Below are positions 35,271 through 44,073 of a DNA stretch of 64,000 bases, piece by piece. Position 1 is the first letter of the stretch. Each line of letters begins with the position of its first letter. A program made the position numbers and the translations under genes. Where the stretch lies: NCBI RefSeq assembly GCF_002939475.1, contig NZ_PKFQ01000001.1, positions 3,965,001 through 4,029,000 of the forward strand, read 5' to 3'. Origin of the DNA: Streptomyces cinnamoneus. Its GTDB lineage: Bacteria > Actinomycetota > Actinomycetes > Streptomycetales > Streptomycetaceae. The notes beneath the pieces are model-generated. The model did not search any database. It was not told the origin of the DNA and saw nothing but the letters and a program-made list of their open reading frames with translations.

Positions 35271-35333
35271 GGCGTGGGGGCGGGGCTCGAACGTCGTCGC
35301 AGGACGGCGCGGGCTGGGTGGCAGGATGTGGGG

Positions 35334-35873
35334 ATGGTGACGAATGAGCCGTGGGCGGGGCTGCACGGAGACCTGCTGGCGGCGAAGACAGCGGTGTACG
35401 ACCCGAGTCGCTTCGTCTGCTCGCAGCCGGTGCCCGAACCGGAGAGTGCTGAATACGCGGCCCACGCCTTCACGCTCGACGGTCTGGCGGTGAGATTCCG
35501 CGTGGCCAAGACCACCCCGACGAAGGTCGGCCAGTTCGTCACCGTGTGGCAGCGATCGGCCGAAGGCCCCATCCGGCCCTTCGACGCCGAGGACGGCGTC
35601 GATCTTTTTGTCATCAGCAGCCGCGACAGCGGCCACTTCGGGCAGTTCGTGTTCCCGCGCGCGGTGCTGTGCGAGCGCGGCATCGTGTCCCGAGGAGGGT
35701 CCGGCGGGAAGAGGGGATTCCGTGTCTACCCGCCATGGGTGACCACGACCAGTCGCCAGGCCGCCGCCACTCAGGCGTGGCAGACGGCGTACTTCCTGCA
35801 TCTCGGGGCTGAAGGCGGGCCGCTGCTCGACGTCGTCGACGTGGCGCGTGCCCAAGCGCTTTACCACCCGTAG
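35334..35873 (+). CDS. MepB-family protein
   Basis: The 179-residue product has the MepB features VRFRVAKTTPTKVGQFVTVW, DLFVISS and FGQFVFPRAVLCERGI, followed by GKRGFRVYPPWV. MepB is named from the staphylococcal mepRAB multidrug operon; its biochemical function is unknown and a nucleic-acid-binding fold has been suggested. The start at the ATG of MVTNEPWAGL has a weak ribosome binding site. No MepR or MepA homologue is adjacent. Confidence 0.88.
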   Translation: MVTNEPWAGLHGDLLAAKTAVYDPSRFVCSQPVPEPESAEYAAHAFTLDGLAVRFRVAKTTPTKVGQFVTVWQRSAEGPIRPFDAEDGVDLFVISSRDSGHFGQFVFPRAVLCERGIVSRGGSGGKRGFRVYPPWVTTTSRQAAATQAWQTAYFLHLGAEGGPLLDVVDVARAQALYHP

Positions 35874-35985
35874 GGGGGCCGTGAGGGCCTTGGGGGTGCG
35901 CCTGTGGGGACGGGCTCGTGGGGGCGCGTCTGTGGGGGCGTCGAGCAGCGTTGGTCGGCGGCGGTCGGCGTCGGTCAGTGGTGAG

Positions 35986-36019
35986 CCCGCCGGGGCCCGT
36001 TGTCGCGGGCCCCGGCGGG
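35986..36019. terminator. Terminator between MepB and the I36 inhibitor
   Basis: The 14-bp arms CCCGCCGGGGCCCG and CGGGCCCCGGCGGG flank a 6-base loop, between convergent genes. Confidence 0.82.
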
Positions 36020-36035
36020 GGTGAGCTGTACGTCC

Positions 36036-36392
36036 TCAGCAGTGGCCCGGGCCGACGCCGTCCATGCGGCCGCCGAAGTCACCGCGGTAGTCGCGGCGCC
36101 AGTCGCCGTTGTGCACCGCCCGCTTCTCGGTGGGCTGGTAGGCGATGAAGCAGGCATCGGTGTTGGCGACGAACGAACCGACATGGTCGTGCAGGGCGGG
36201 CGGCAGGTCGCGGTAACCGCTGTTCGCCGTCCACTCCCATGACTTACCGGAGTAGTCGGAGCCGCTGTAGAAGCACACCGACCCTCCGGGACACGCGGGA
36301 GCGGCAGCTGCCGGAGCGGCCTGGGCTGCGGTGACGGGGAACAACATGGCAAGTGCTGAGACAGCGCAGAGCGGCCACATGCGCAGCTTCAT
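36036..36392 (-). CDS. Secreted peptidase inhibitor family I36 protein
   Basis: A 118-residue precursor with a signal peptide ending AAQAAPA and a mature Cys-containing domain. CPGGSVCFYSGSDYSGKSW and DHVGSFVANTDACFIAY match the I36 fold of the Streptomyces metalloproteinase inhibitor. Known members inhibit thermolysin-like enzymes; the M4 protease 9 kb away could be a target, which is inference only. Four cysteines could form two disulfides. Confidence 0.85.
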   Translation of the reverse strand: MKLRMWPLCAVSALAMLFPVTAAQAAPAAAAPACPGGSVCFYSGSDYSGKSWEWTANSGYRDLPPALHDHVGSFVANTDACFIAYQPTEKRAVHNGDWRRDYRGDFGGRMDGVGPGHC

Positions 36393-36500
36393 CCGTTACT
36401 CCAATACTCCGTGTTCCGGGCGGACTCCCGCGATCGGGGAGCGCGAACGCAGACAGGACATCGCGTTCTCTCCGCCCGGTGCAGGGCGCACGTGAGCATT

Positions 36501-36719
36501 TCACCCCATCGAATGCATTACGCCTATATGTGCACGGGGAGTTCCGATGAGCTGCCAGTCGGCACGGGGTGCGGGCCCGGGTGCGGTGGCCTGTGGCAGG
36601 CCGGGCGGGCGCAGCGCGCCGTACTCGGTGAAGCGGCGGGTGCCGCAGCGTTCGCAACGGGAGACGCCGTGGCTGTGTGTCCAGCCGGCCGGGTGGCGGC
36701 AGTGATGCGCGGGGGTCAC
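36501..36719 (-). CDS. Small CxxC protein (DUF6255-like)
   Basis: The 72-residue product starts at a GTG overlapping the stop of the previous gene (TGGTGA). It contains a zinc-ribbon-like HCRHPAGWTHSH..CERCGTRRFTEYGALRP segment whose Cys and His spacing could bind one metal. I recall a similar small family annotated near natural-product genes (DUF6255). Translational overlap links it to the 115-residue gene, and both lie divergent to the Xre/DUF397 pair. Confidence 0.65.
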   Translation of the reverse strand: MTPAHHCRHPAGWTHSHGVSRCERCGTRRFTEYGALRPPGLPQATAPGPAPRADWQLIGTPRAHIGVMHSMG

Positions 36720-37063
36720 CAGATGCTGCTCTCGGGGAGCAGGTGGGCATGGCGGAAGTGGTCGCGCATGGCGACGGTGGCGGCCACGGCGCGCTGCCGG
36801 TCGCCACTGTCCACGGCCGTACGTTGCGCGGACTGCAGCGTGACGCATTCGGCACACCGGATGGGCGAGGCGGACGCGGCCCCGGAAAGCCCGGCGGCCT
36901 CCCGCTCCTCACGGGTCGCGAGTCGCAGGGTGTGGGCGGGGGCTTCCCACTCCTTGCCGCCGCCTGGTGGTCTGACTTGGACGCGTGGTCCGACGTTGCC
37001 CATCACTTGGGCGAGCCGGGCGCTACGCGTGTCCACCACGTACGCGCCTTCGCGGTAGGTCAT
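36716..37063 (-). CDS. Conserved small actinobacterial protein divergent from the Xre gene
   Basis: A 115-residue protein beginning MTYREGAYVVDTRSARLAQVMG with a short beta-rich N-terminal part, then a helical C-terminal half with a single CAEC pair. An AAGG site precedes the ATG. Comparable small proteins are common beside Xre/DUF397 pairs in Streptomyces. No enzyme motif is visible, and the function is unknown. Confidence 0.72.
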   Translation of the reverse strand: MTYREGAYVVDTRSARLAQVMGNVGPRVQVRPPGGGKEWEAPAHTLRLATREEREAAGLSGAASASPIRCAECVTLQSAQRTAVDSGDRQRAVAATVAMRDHFRHAHLLPESSIW

Positions 37064-37178
37064 GGAAGGCCACCTTCGAGTTGTCCTTGCTGGGGGTGCT
37101 CACAGCTTGGGGGCGCGGGACTACTCTCGGGAGGGGGGAGGGCTTTACAACGGCCTTGCATCGAAGGGGAGTTAGGCT

Positions 37179-38024
37179 TTGGCTAAAGGTTCTGGTGCGG
37201 TGGGCGGGCATGGTCAGGAGAAGGTGGGATGGGAGTTCTTCGGCTCGGAGCTGAAGCGAAAGCGGGAAGCGGCCGGGCTTACGCAGCAGGCGCTGGGTAA
37301 TCGCGTCTTCTGCTCCGGTTCCTACATCGGGCAGCTTGAGACGGCGGTGCGCAAGCCACAGCTGGACCTCGCGCAGCGGATCGATGCGGAGCTGGGGACG
37401 GACGGGTTCTTCGAGCGGATGTGCCGGAAGCTCATCGACAGCACGACGAACGTTCCCTACTTCGCGCCGGTGGCCCACCTGGAGGGAACCGCTACAGAAA
37501 TTCACGTGTACTCGCCGATGTACGTGCCGGGGCTGCTGCAGACTGCGGACTATGCGCGCGCGGTGTTCAAAGGTGGCTTCCCGCTCGCGCCTGACGAGGA
37601 CATCGAATCCTGGGTAGCTTCGAGGTTGGAGCGTCGGAGCATCGTCGCGCAACCGACAAAGCCCCTGTTGTGGAACGTCATCGATGAGAATGTGATTCGG
37701 CGCCCCACCGGCGGGGCTGCCGTGATGCGGGAGCAACTGGAGTACCTGGCGTCGCTCGCCCGCGACGAGCGCATTGTCCTACAAGTTCTGCCGTACAGTT
37801 CCGGCGCTCCTGCGCTGAGCGGGATGCTCAAGCTCATGATGTTTGACGACGCCCCGCCCGTCGCTTACTCGGAAGGCGCCATGAGTGGCAGCTTCATGGA
37901 CGAACCCGCCCGAGTTGCCAGGCTGCAGCTTGCCTATGACTTCGCTCGCGCTGCCGCACTGCCGCGAGACGCATCCCTGACCTTGATCGAATCGGCAGCA
38001 GAGGAGTACGCGGATGACAACTGA
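37179..38024 (+). CDS. Xre-type helix-turn-helix regulator with DUF5753 domain
   Basis: The 281-residue protein has a helix-turn-helix at about residues 20-75 (GSELKRKREAAGLTQQALGN, then SYIGQLETAVRKP). A C-terminal DUF5753 domain (from about residue 95) carries YVPGLLQTADYARAV. The start is a TTG with GAAGGGGA upstream. It overlaps the DUF397 gene by 11 bases. Such Xre/DUF397 pairs modulate development and antibiotic production in Streptomyces and have been discussed as toxin-antitoxin-like. Confidence 0.9.
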   Translation: MAKGSGAVGGHGQEKVGWEFFGSELKRKREAAGLTQQALGNRVFCSGSYIGQLETAVRKPQLDLAQRIDAELGTDGFFERMCRKLIDSTTNVPYFAPVAHLEGTATEIHVYSPMYVPGLLQTADYARAVFKGGFPLAPDEDIESWVASRLERRSIVAQPTKPLLWNVIDENVIRRPTGGAAVMREQLEYLASLARDERIVLQVLPYSSGAPALSGMLKLMMFDDAPPVAYSEGAMSGSFMDEPARVARLQLAYDFARAAALPRDASLTLIESAAEEYADDN

Positions 38025-38238
38025 GAACGGGCCCGGCCGATGGGTGTGGCGCAAGAGTTCGTACTGCGGCTCCGGCGCTGAGGGCACCGACGACTGCCTC
38101 GAAGTCGCCGACGACATAACCGGCTTAGTCCCCGTTCGCGACAGCAAGAACCCCCAAGGCCCCACCCTCGTCTTCCCCGCATCCTCCTGGGCCGCCTTCT
38201 TGCGCACCCACAAGGCCACCGAATCCCCGTCGCCGTAA
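38014..38238 (+). CDS. DUF397 protein
   Basis: The 74-residue product shows the DUF397 core WRKSSYCGSGAEGTDDCLEV, VPVRDSKNPQGPTLVF and the C-terminal WAAFL. The ATG is within the end of the Xre gene, indicating coupling. The partner relationship with Xre is established for this family, but the molecular activity is unclear. Confidence 0.9.
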   Translation: MTTENGPGRWVWRKSSYCGSGAEGTDDCLEVADDITGLVPVRDSKNPQGPTLVFPASSWAAFLRTHKATESPSP

Positions 38239-38468
38239 TCGCCGGGCCGGCCCGGCCCCGTAGCGAGGTGGACGCGAAGTGAACGCTGCGCCGCTGCGCG
38301 GCTTGGGGCGGGGAGGGGGCGGGCTGCGCCCCGGGGGTCGCCCGCTGCGCGGCCGGAAGGCGGGCCCGGCACGGGGTCGCGGGGCCCAGAAGCCAAGGGG
38401 TGACGGCCTCACGCCGTGCGGGCCCCGCACGTGGGGGCGCCTCGGTGAGGTGCCCCCACTGCTGTGGG

Positions 38469-38795
38469 TCAGCCGAGGGCGGGCATTCCGCCGGGCACCG
38501 CGCCCGTCACCGCGCCCGTCCCCACCGGCAGGCCGCCGAGGAGCTCGGCACCCGGAAGCGACGCCCCGTGCTCCTGCCCCACCTTCGCGGGCAGTGTCTT
38601 GGTCTTGCTTTCCTTCTGCGTCGGCGTGGCCAGGCCGTGGCCCAGCAAGTCGGGAGCGCCCGCCGGCAGGTTCTGCACGATGCCCGTGACGGTCTTCACC
38701 GCCCCGTCGACCGGCGTGTCCGCGGCGGCGGCGCCGGCCGTGCCCAGTACGGCAGTTCCGGCCAGCAGTGTGGCGGCCATGGTCTTGGAGTGCAT
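38469..38795 (-). CDS. Small secreted Ala/Gly-rich protein
   Basis: The 108-residue product has a signal peptide (about 25 residues, ending AAAADT). A low-complexity mature part contains AVKTVTGIVQNLPAGAP and an Ala/Gly/Pro-rich tail. No cysteines are present and the mature region resembles disordered surface peptides. Function unknown. Upstream (38796-39052) no gene is seen. Confidence 0.7.
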   Translation of the reverse strand: MHSKTMAATLLAGTAVLGTAGAAAADTPVDGAVKTVTGIVQNLPAGAPDLLGHGLATPTQKESKTKTLPAKVGQEHGASLPGAELLGGLPVGTGAVTGAVPGGMPALG

Positions 38796-39052
38796 CGGTT
38801 GCCTTTCACATCCCTGTGTTCGGGGGTGGCTCGGCGCTCGGCAAGCGCTGTGTCATTGCTGCGAGTTGGCCTCCCCTCGTCGAGGGGTGCCGTGGAGCCG
38901 CCCACCGTACTGGCGCGTGTGTACCGGTCCTCTGCCCCCGGCGCCGTCGAAGGCCCACTGACCTGGTCATTGGCCGTGGCAGCGAGGACGCAAAGAGCAC
39001 TCCCCCGGGTGACGCCCTCGGGTGACAGTGACGCCCGCGGCCGTCCGTCGTG

Positions 39053-39763
39053 TCACCGCGCGTAGGAACCCATGCCGACGAGGCAGTAGACGATGGAATT
39101 GATGGTCCTGCCGCCCAGCGTCGTCTCCGACGAATAGGCGTACTGCGTATCAGGGTTGCCGCGGCACTTGCCGAGGTCGGTCGTCGCGAAGAAGGTCTCG
39201 ATCACGCGGTAGTGCGCGTCGCTGGACGAGCAGTCGACCCTCTTGACGTTGTGCACGGTCACCGGCGTCGTCGAGTCGGGCAGCGTCCCGCCCAGACACG
39301 TGCCAGTGCTGAACGGGCTCGCCGGCGTGGGGACGGGTGGGGGCGCGATCGTGCGGCCTCCGTCCGGGGCCGTCGTGGCCCGGGGCCTGCTGTCGCTGAA
39401 GAGCGGACTCGGCGCGCCCGTGGTCGGCGCCGACGCCGACGGCTTGGAGTCGTCACTGTTGTTCAGCACGACGACCACGGCCAAGACGCCGAGTGCGACG
39501 AGCGTGAACACAGCCGCGGCCAGCGGGTTCTTGCCGGCGGGCTGCTTCGCCGGCGGCGGTGGTGGCGCCGGCGGTGGTGCCGACTCGCCCATGACGCGGA
39601 TCCGTAAGAGCATCGGCCCCTGGTCGGTGGAGATCCTGACGAGACCGCCGTCCTGAACCGGTGGAACGCGCACGCTGAGAGAGCCGGTCGGCAGATAGAC
39701 GACCTTGGTGACCCCGGAGGCCGCTTCCTCCGGGGTGAGGTAGAGCGTGATTTCGTTGGGCAC
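39053..39763 (-). CDS. Membrane-anchored LppU/SCO3897-like protein
   Basis: From a GTG with GGAG six bases upstream (MPNEITLYLTPEEA) the 236-residue protein has a cytosolic beta-rich N-terminal domain of about 85 residues. A Pro-rich linker, one membrane helix (FTLVALGVLAVVVVL) and an extracytoplasmic Cys-containing domain follow. The latter (GTCLGGTLP, KRVDCSS, VYCLVG) resembles the LppU family found in actinobacteria. No catalytic motif. The product would be an inside-out membrane protein. Confidence 0.75.
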   Translation of the reverse strand: MPNEITLYLTPEEAASGVTKVVYLPTGSLSVRVPPVQDGGLVRISTDQGPMLLRIRVMGESAPPPAPPPPPAKQPAGKNPLAAAVFTLVALGVLAVVVVLNNSDDSKPSASAPTTGAPSPLFSDSRPRATTAPDGGRTIAPPPVPTPASPFSTGTCLGGTLPDSTTPVTVHNVKRVDCSSSDAHYRVIETFFATTDLGKCRGNPDTQYAYSSETTLGGRTINSIVYCLVGMGSYAR

Positions 39764-39880
39764 CGTCGCTCCGTAGGGGGTGATGACTCGCCGTGGTGGT
39801 GGCGAGATCCCTGAACTCCCCGGATTGTCGCGGGAACCGGCCCCCTTGCCCACCCCTGACGGCCGCCCTCCGCCTGCTCC

Positions 39881-40375
39881 CTACGCCGTCGCCCGCGCGA
39901 GGCCGGCCTCGATGCGCTCCAGCAGGCGCAGCGTCTCGGTCCGCTCGTCGGCCGTGAGGCCGGCCGTCGCGTCGGCTTCCAGCTCGGCCCAGAGCCGCTC
40001 GACCTCCTGCCGTAGCGCCTGGCTCGCCGGCGTGGGTTCGACGAGCACGGCCCGCCTGTCGCCGGGGCAGGGGCGGCGGCGGACGAAGCCGGCGTTCTCC
40101 AGGCGCTGGACCGTGCGGGTCATCGTGGCGGCGTCCGAGTCGAGGAGGCGCACCAGGTCCGTCTGGCGCTGCGCGCCGAGCTCCCACAGCTGCATCATCA
40201 CGAGCTCCTGGCCGATGTGGAGGCCGACGCGGCGCAGCAGCTGGCCGGCGAGCATCCGGTGCAGGCGGCTCACGCGGAAGATGGCGTGGCTGATCGGGCC
40301 CGCCTGCGCGGCCCCGGGCACCGGGACGGACGACGCGTTCGTCGTGTCGTCGGCTCCGTTCGTTGAGCGGCTCAT
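39881..40375 (-). CDS. MarR-family transcriptional regulator
   Basis: The 164-residue protein has the winged-helix core (residues 60-120). HIGQELVMMQLWELGAQRQTDLVRLLDSDAATMTRTVQRLENAGFV contains the recognition helix and RRPCPGDRRAVLVEPT the wing. The ATG has an AAGG site. It is divergent from the old-yellow-enzyme gene with an inverted repeat between them, so it probably represses that gene until an electrophile or ligand binds. Confidence 0.93.
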   Translation of the reverse strand: MSRSTNGADDTTNASSVPVPGAAQAGPISHAIFRVSRLHRMLAGQLLRRVGLHIGQELVMMQLWELGAQRQTDLVRLLDSDAATMTRTVQRLENAGFVRRRPCPGDRRAVLVEPTPASQALRQEVERLWAELEADATAGLTADERTETLRLLERIEAGLARATA

Positions 40376-40515
40376 GCGACGCCTTCCCTCGGTGAATGTT
40401 GTTCGAGCAGGGATCACTTTATCTGATGGCGCTATGGCTGTGTTTGGGCTGCTCTGGTGTGTTCACTTGGGGAGTGAGTGACCTGAATCACGGCGACGGA
40501 GGAATGGTCTCGGCT

Positions 40516-40539
40516 ATTTACTTGTTCGGACAGGTAAAT
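40516..40539. promoter_or_regulatory. MarR-type operator between marR and the alkene reductase gene
   Basis: The 10-base arms ATTTACTTGT and ACAGGTAAAT flank TCGG, with one mismatch. The AT-rich palindrome lies 24 bases before the reductase start and 140 bases from the regulator. Confidence 0.75.
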
Positions 40540-40562
40540 CACTCCCCATCGAAGGACCGACC

Positions 40563-41633
40563 ATGACGACCACTGCATTCGACCCGTTCGAGCTGGGCGG
40601 CAGGAAGCTGGCCAACCGCATCGCGATGGCCCCCATGACCCGCAGTCGCGCTTACGGCCCCGGTGCCACCCCCACCGAGGCGATGGCGGACTACTACGCG
40701 CAGCGCGCGAGCGCCGGCCTGATCGTCACCGAGGGCGTCCAGCCCTCCGTGGTCGGCCAGGGCTACCCCGACACCCCGGGCCTGCACTCCGCCGAACAGG
40801 TCGTCGCCTGGCGCACCGTGACCGAGGCGGTCCACCGCGCCGGCGGCACGATCTACGCGCAGCTGATGCACACCGGCCGCGTCGGCCACCCCAGCCTGCT
40901 CCCCGACGGCCTGCTTCCTGTCGGCCCCTCCGCCGTCGCGGCCAAGGGCCAGGTGTTCACTCATGAGGGGCCGAAGGACTTCGTCACCCCGCAGGAGCTG
41001 ACCGAGGCCGCAATCGAGCGGACGATCGCCGACTTCGCCCGCGCCGCGCGCAACGCCGTCGCCGCCGGCTTCGACGGCGTGGAGGTCCACGGCGCGAACG
41101 GCTACCTCATCCACCAGTTCCTCGCCCCCAACGCCAACCTGCGCACGGACGGGTGGGGCGGCTCCGCCGAGGGCCGCGTCCGCTTCGGCGTCGAGGTGGC
41201 CACGGCGGTGGCCGACGCCGTCGGCGCAGAGAAGGTGGGCTTCCGCATCTCTCCCGGCAACCCCTTCAACGACATCGCCGAGACGGACCTGGAGGAGACC
41301 TACGGCGCCCTCACCGAGAAGCTGGCGGCGCTGGGCCTGGGCTACCTGCACGTGATGGAGGGCCCCCACCGCGACCTGACCCACCGTCTGCGCAAGAACT
41401 GGTCCGGCGCGTTCGTCCTGAACCCCTTCACCCACCCCGACGTCACCGGCCCGGAGTCCCTCACCCTGGTCGAGGACGGCACCGCGGACGTGATCGCCTT
41501 CGGTGCGCTGTTCCTGGCCAACCCCGACCTGCCGCGCCGCCTCGCCGCCGGAGGCCCGTACAACACGCCCGACCCCGCCACCTTCTACGGCGGCGACGAG
41601 CGCGGCTACACCGACTACCCCGCCCTGCCGTAG
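40563..41633 (+). CDS. Old-yellow-enzyme-type alkene reductase
   Basis: The 356-residue FMN-dependent oxidoreductase reduces activated C=C bonds or nitro groups with NADPH. Family marks are NRIAMAPMTRSRA, the catalytic HxxN-type pair in EVHGANGYLIHQFLAPNANLRTD, and the RGYTDYPAL C-terminus. The start ATG follows a GAAGG site. The divergent MarR regulator and the operator suggest induction by electrophiles. Confidence 0.95.
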   Translation: MTTTAFDPFELGGRKLANRIAMAPMTRSRAYGPGATPTEAMADYYAQRASAGLIVTEGVQPSVVGQGYPDTPGLHSAEQVVAWRTVTEAVHRAGGTIYAQLMHTGRVGHPSLLPDGLLPVGPSAVAAKGQVFTHEGPKDFVTPQELTEAAIERTIADFARAARNAVAAGFDGVEVHGANGYLIHQFLAPNANLRTDGWGGSAEGRVRFGVEVATAVADAVGAEKVGFRISPGNPFNDIAETDLEETYGALTEKLAALGLGYLHVMEGPHRDLTHRLRKNWSGAFVLNPFTHPDVTGPESLTLVEDGTADVIAFGALFLANPDLPRRLAAGGPYNTPDPATFYGGDERGYTDYPALP

Positions 41634-41758
41634 CCACCGGACCGCGGATGTTCTGTCCGATGGTGTGTTGATCTGTGGAGGGGGGTCTCCCGCGGCCTAC
41701 CGTCGCACCAGGCGGCGGGCCGGTACGCGCCGCCGAACCGACCGTCCCGGGAGAACCC

Positions 41759-44023
41759 ATGCCCCCACCAGGAGCCCGGCGTCCCGAGGCCGCTTCGCCG
41801 CCGGCCCGGGCCGGCGCGCTGGAGCGGCTGGGGCGGTGGTGCGCACGGCACTCCGTCGTGGTCGTCGTCGTGTGGCTGGTCGCGCTCGGCGTCCTGCGCC
41901 TGGTGCAGGACGTGGCCGGCGGCACGTACTCCGACGACTTCAGCCTGCCCGGGACCCAGTCCTACCAGGGCCAGCAGGTGCTGAAGGCGAACGCCCGCGG
42001 CGCGAGCGGCACCGGCGGCCAGGTCGTCCTCCACGACGCCCACGGGCCGCTGACGGACGTCCGCGGCCAGGTCGACCAGACCGTGTCCGCCCTGCGGAAG
42101 CTCCCGCACGTGGTGGCCGTGGAGAACCCGCTGCCGCCCCCGTCCGGATCGCCGGCGAAGCCCGAGCCCACCGGCGCCCTGTCCGCCGACGGGACCATCG
42201 GCTACCTCACCGTCCGGTTCGACACCACCCCCGCCTCGCTCGGCCACTCCTACGTCCACCGGGTCGACGACGCGGTCGCGCCGCTGCGGAGCGCCGGGGT
42301 CCAGGTCGAATACGGCGGGCCGCTCGGCGAGCTGGCCCGGCCGGCGACCCACGACTTCACCAGTGAAGCCGTCGGCTTCACGGTGGCCGTGATCGTCCTG
42401 CTGATCGGCTTCGGCAGCGTCATCGCGGCGGTGTATCCGCTGGTCAGCGCGCTGATCGGGGTCATCATCGGGCTGGCCTGCCTGAGCCTGCTGGCCGCCG
42501 CCTTCACCTTCGCCAGCGTCTCGCCCACCCTGGCCACGATGATCGGGCTGGGCGTGGGCATCGACTACGCCCTGTTCCTGATCACCCGTCACCGGCAGCT
42601 GCTCCTGGACGGCACAGGCCCCAAGGCGGCGGCCGGCCGGGCGGTGGCCACCAGCGGCCGCGCGGTCCTGGTCTCCGGGGGCACGGTCGTCGTCGCGCTC
42701 ACCGGTCTGTACGTCTCCGGGATCAGCTTCATCGGCAAGCTGGGCGCGGCGGCCGCCGTCACCGTCGTCACCGCCGTCCTCGCCGCCCTCACCCTCGTCC
42801 CGGCGCTGCTGGGCCTCGCCGGGCGGCGGCTCGACCGCTGGCGCGTGCGCACCCCGGTGGCGGAAGGGGCCACGGGGACGGAGGCGGGCACCTGGCACCG
42901 CTACGCCCTCCAGGTGGCGCGGCGTCCGTGGTGGTTCCTGGCCGGTGGGCTGGTGACGGTGGCGGTCCTCGCCATCCCCCTCTTCTCGATCCGCCTCGGG
43001 CACGTCGGCGACGGCGCGGACCCCACGACCTTCACCGACCGGCGCGCCTACGACCTGATCAGCGAGGGCTTCGGCCCCGGCGCCAACGGTCCGCTGACCC
43101 TCGTCGTCGACCAGAGCGCCGTCCCGGCCGGCGATCGGGCCGCGCTCGCCGCGAAGCTGGGGAAGGCCCTCACCGGCGTCCCGGGGGCGGCCGGCGTCAC
43201 CCCGCCGCAGCCGACCGGCAACGGCCAGGTCCTGACGGCGACCGCCGTCTCCGCCGTCCCGCCCCAGGACGCCGGCACGACGGACCTGTTCAACCGGCTG
43301 AAGGACGACGTCCTGCCGCAGGCGGTGGCCGGTACGGCCGCCAGGACGTACGTGACCGGCTCGACCGCCGCGCAGGTGGACTTCCTGGAGCTGATCTCCG
43401 CGCGGCTGCCCCTCATCATCGCGGTCGTCGTCGGCCTGGCCTTCCTGCTGATCCTGATCGTCTTCCGCGGGCTGCTGGTGGCGGTCAAGGCCGCGGCCCT
43501 CAACCTCCTGTCGATCGCCGCCTCCTACGGAGTGGTGGTCGCCGTGTTCCAGTGGGGCTGGGGCGGTCCGGCGCTCGGGGTCGACGGCACGGTCCCGATC
43601 GAGAGCTACGTCCCGATGATGATGTTCGCCATCGTCTTCGGCCTGAGCATGGACTACGAGGTCTTCCTGCTCTCACGGGTCCACGAGGCGTGGCGGCGCA
43701 CCCACGACAACGAGGCCAGCGTCGCCCACGGCCTGGAGGTCACCGCCCGGGTGATCACGTGCGCGGCGCTGATCATGGTCAGTGTCTTCGCCGCGTTCGT
43801 CATCAGCGACAACGTGGTCGTCAAGATGCTGGGCCTGGGGCTCGCGGTCAGCGTTCTGATCGACGCGACGGTCGTCCGCCTGCTGCTGGTGCCGGCGGCG
43901 ATGACCGTGCTCGGCCGCAACTCCTGGTGGGTGCCGCGCTGGCTGGACCGGATCCTGCCCCACGTGGACGCCGAGGGCGCCCCGCAGGGTCCGGGAATGG
44001 GTTCGGAACGATCAAGGTTGTAG
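41759..44023 (+). CDS. MMPL/RND-type membrane exporter (second copy)
   Basis: The 754-residue protein has the twofold MMPL plan. It has an N-terminal helix (residues 45-65), an extracytoplasmic loop, helices with LGVGIDYALFLITRHRQ, then the second half with FGLSMDYEVFLLSRVHEA. A cytosolic Pro/Ala-rich start precedes it. It differs from the first copy at 18160 and lies next to an FMN reductase. The cargo is unknown. Confidence 0.92.
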   Translation: MPPPGARRPEAASPPARAGALERLGRWCARHSVVVVVVWLVALGVLRLVQDVAGGTYSDDFSLPGTQSYQGQQVLKANARGASGTGGQVVLHDAHGPLTDVRGQVDQTVSALRKLPHVVAVENPLPPPSGSPAKPEPTGALSADGTIGYLTVRFDTTPASLGHSYVHRVDDAVAPLRSAGVQVEYGGPLGELARPATHDFTSEAVGFTVAVIVLLIGFGSVIAAVYPLVSALIGVIIGLACLSLLAAAFTFASVSPTLATMIGLGVGIDYALFLITRHRQLLLDGTGPKAAAGRAVATSGRAVLVSGGTVVVALTGLYVSGISFIGKLGAAAAVTVVTAVLAALTLVPALLGLAGRRLDRWRVRTPVAEGATGTEAGTWHRYALQVARRPWWFLAGGLVTVAVLAIPLFSIRLGHVGDGADPTTFTDRRAYDLISEGFGPGANGPLTLVVDQSAVPAGDRAALAAKLGKALTGVPGAAGVTPPQPTGNGQVLTATAVSAVPPQDAGTTDLFNRLKDDVLPQAVAGTAARTYVTGSTAAQVDFLELISARLPLIIAVVVGLAFLLILIVFRGLLVAVKAAALNLLSIAASYGVVVAVFQWGWGGPALGVDGTVPIESYVPMMMFAIVFGLSMDYEVFLLSRVHEAWRRTHDNEASVAHGLEVTARVITCAALIMVSVFAAFVISDNVVVKMLGLGLAVSVLIDATVVRLLLVPAAMTVLGRNSWWVPRWLDRILPHVDAEGAPQGPGMGSERSRL

Positions 44024-44073
44024 CCGTCGCCGGCGACGTGCCGGCTGCTTCCACTGTGACTTCCGGGGGAATC

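Noticed and set aside
38239..38468. GC-rich spacer after DUF397 with several small frames
   Set aside because: Frames are Arg/Pro/Gly-rich with no ribosome binding site; no feature beyond base composition is supported.
41615..43003. 462-codon minus-strand frame within the second MMPL gene
   Set aside because: Shadow of the transporter with Gly/Asp/Arg-rich translation and no ribosome binding site.
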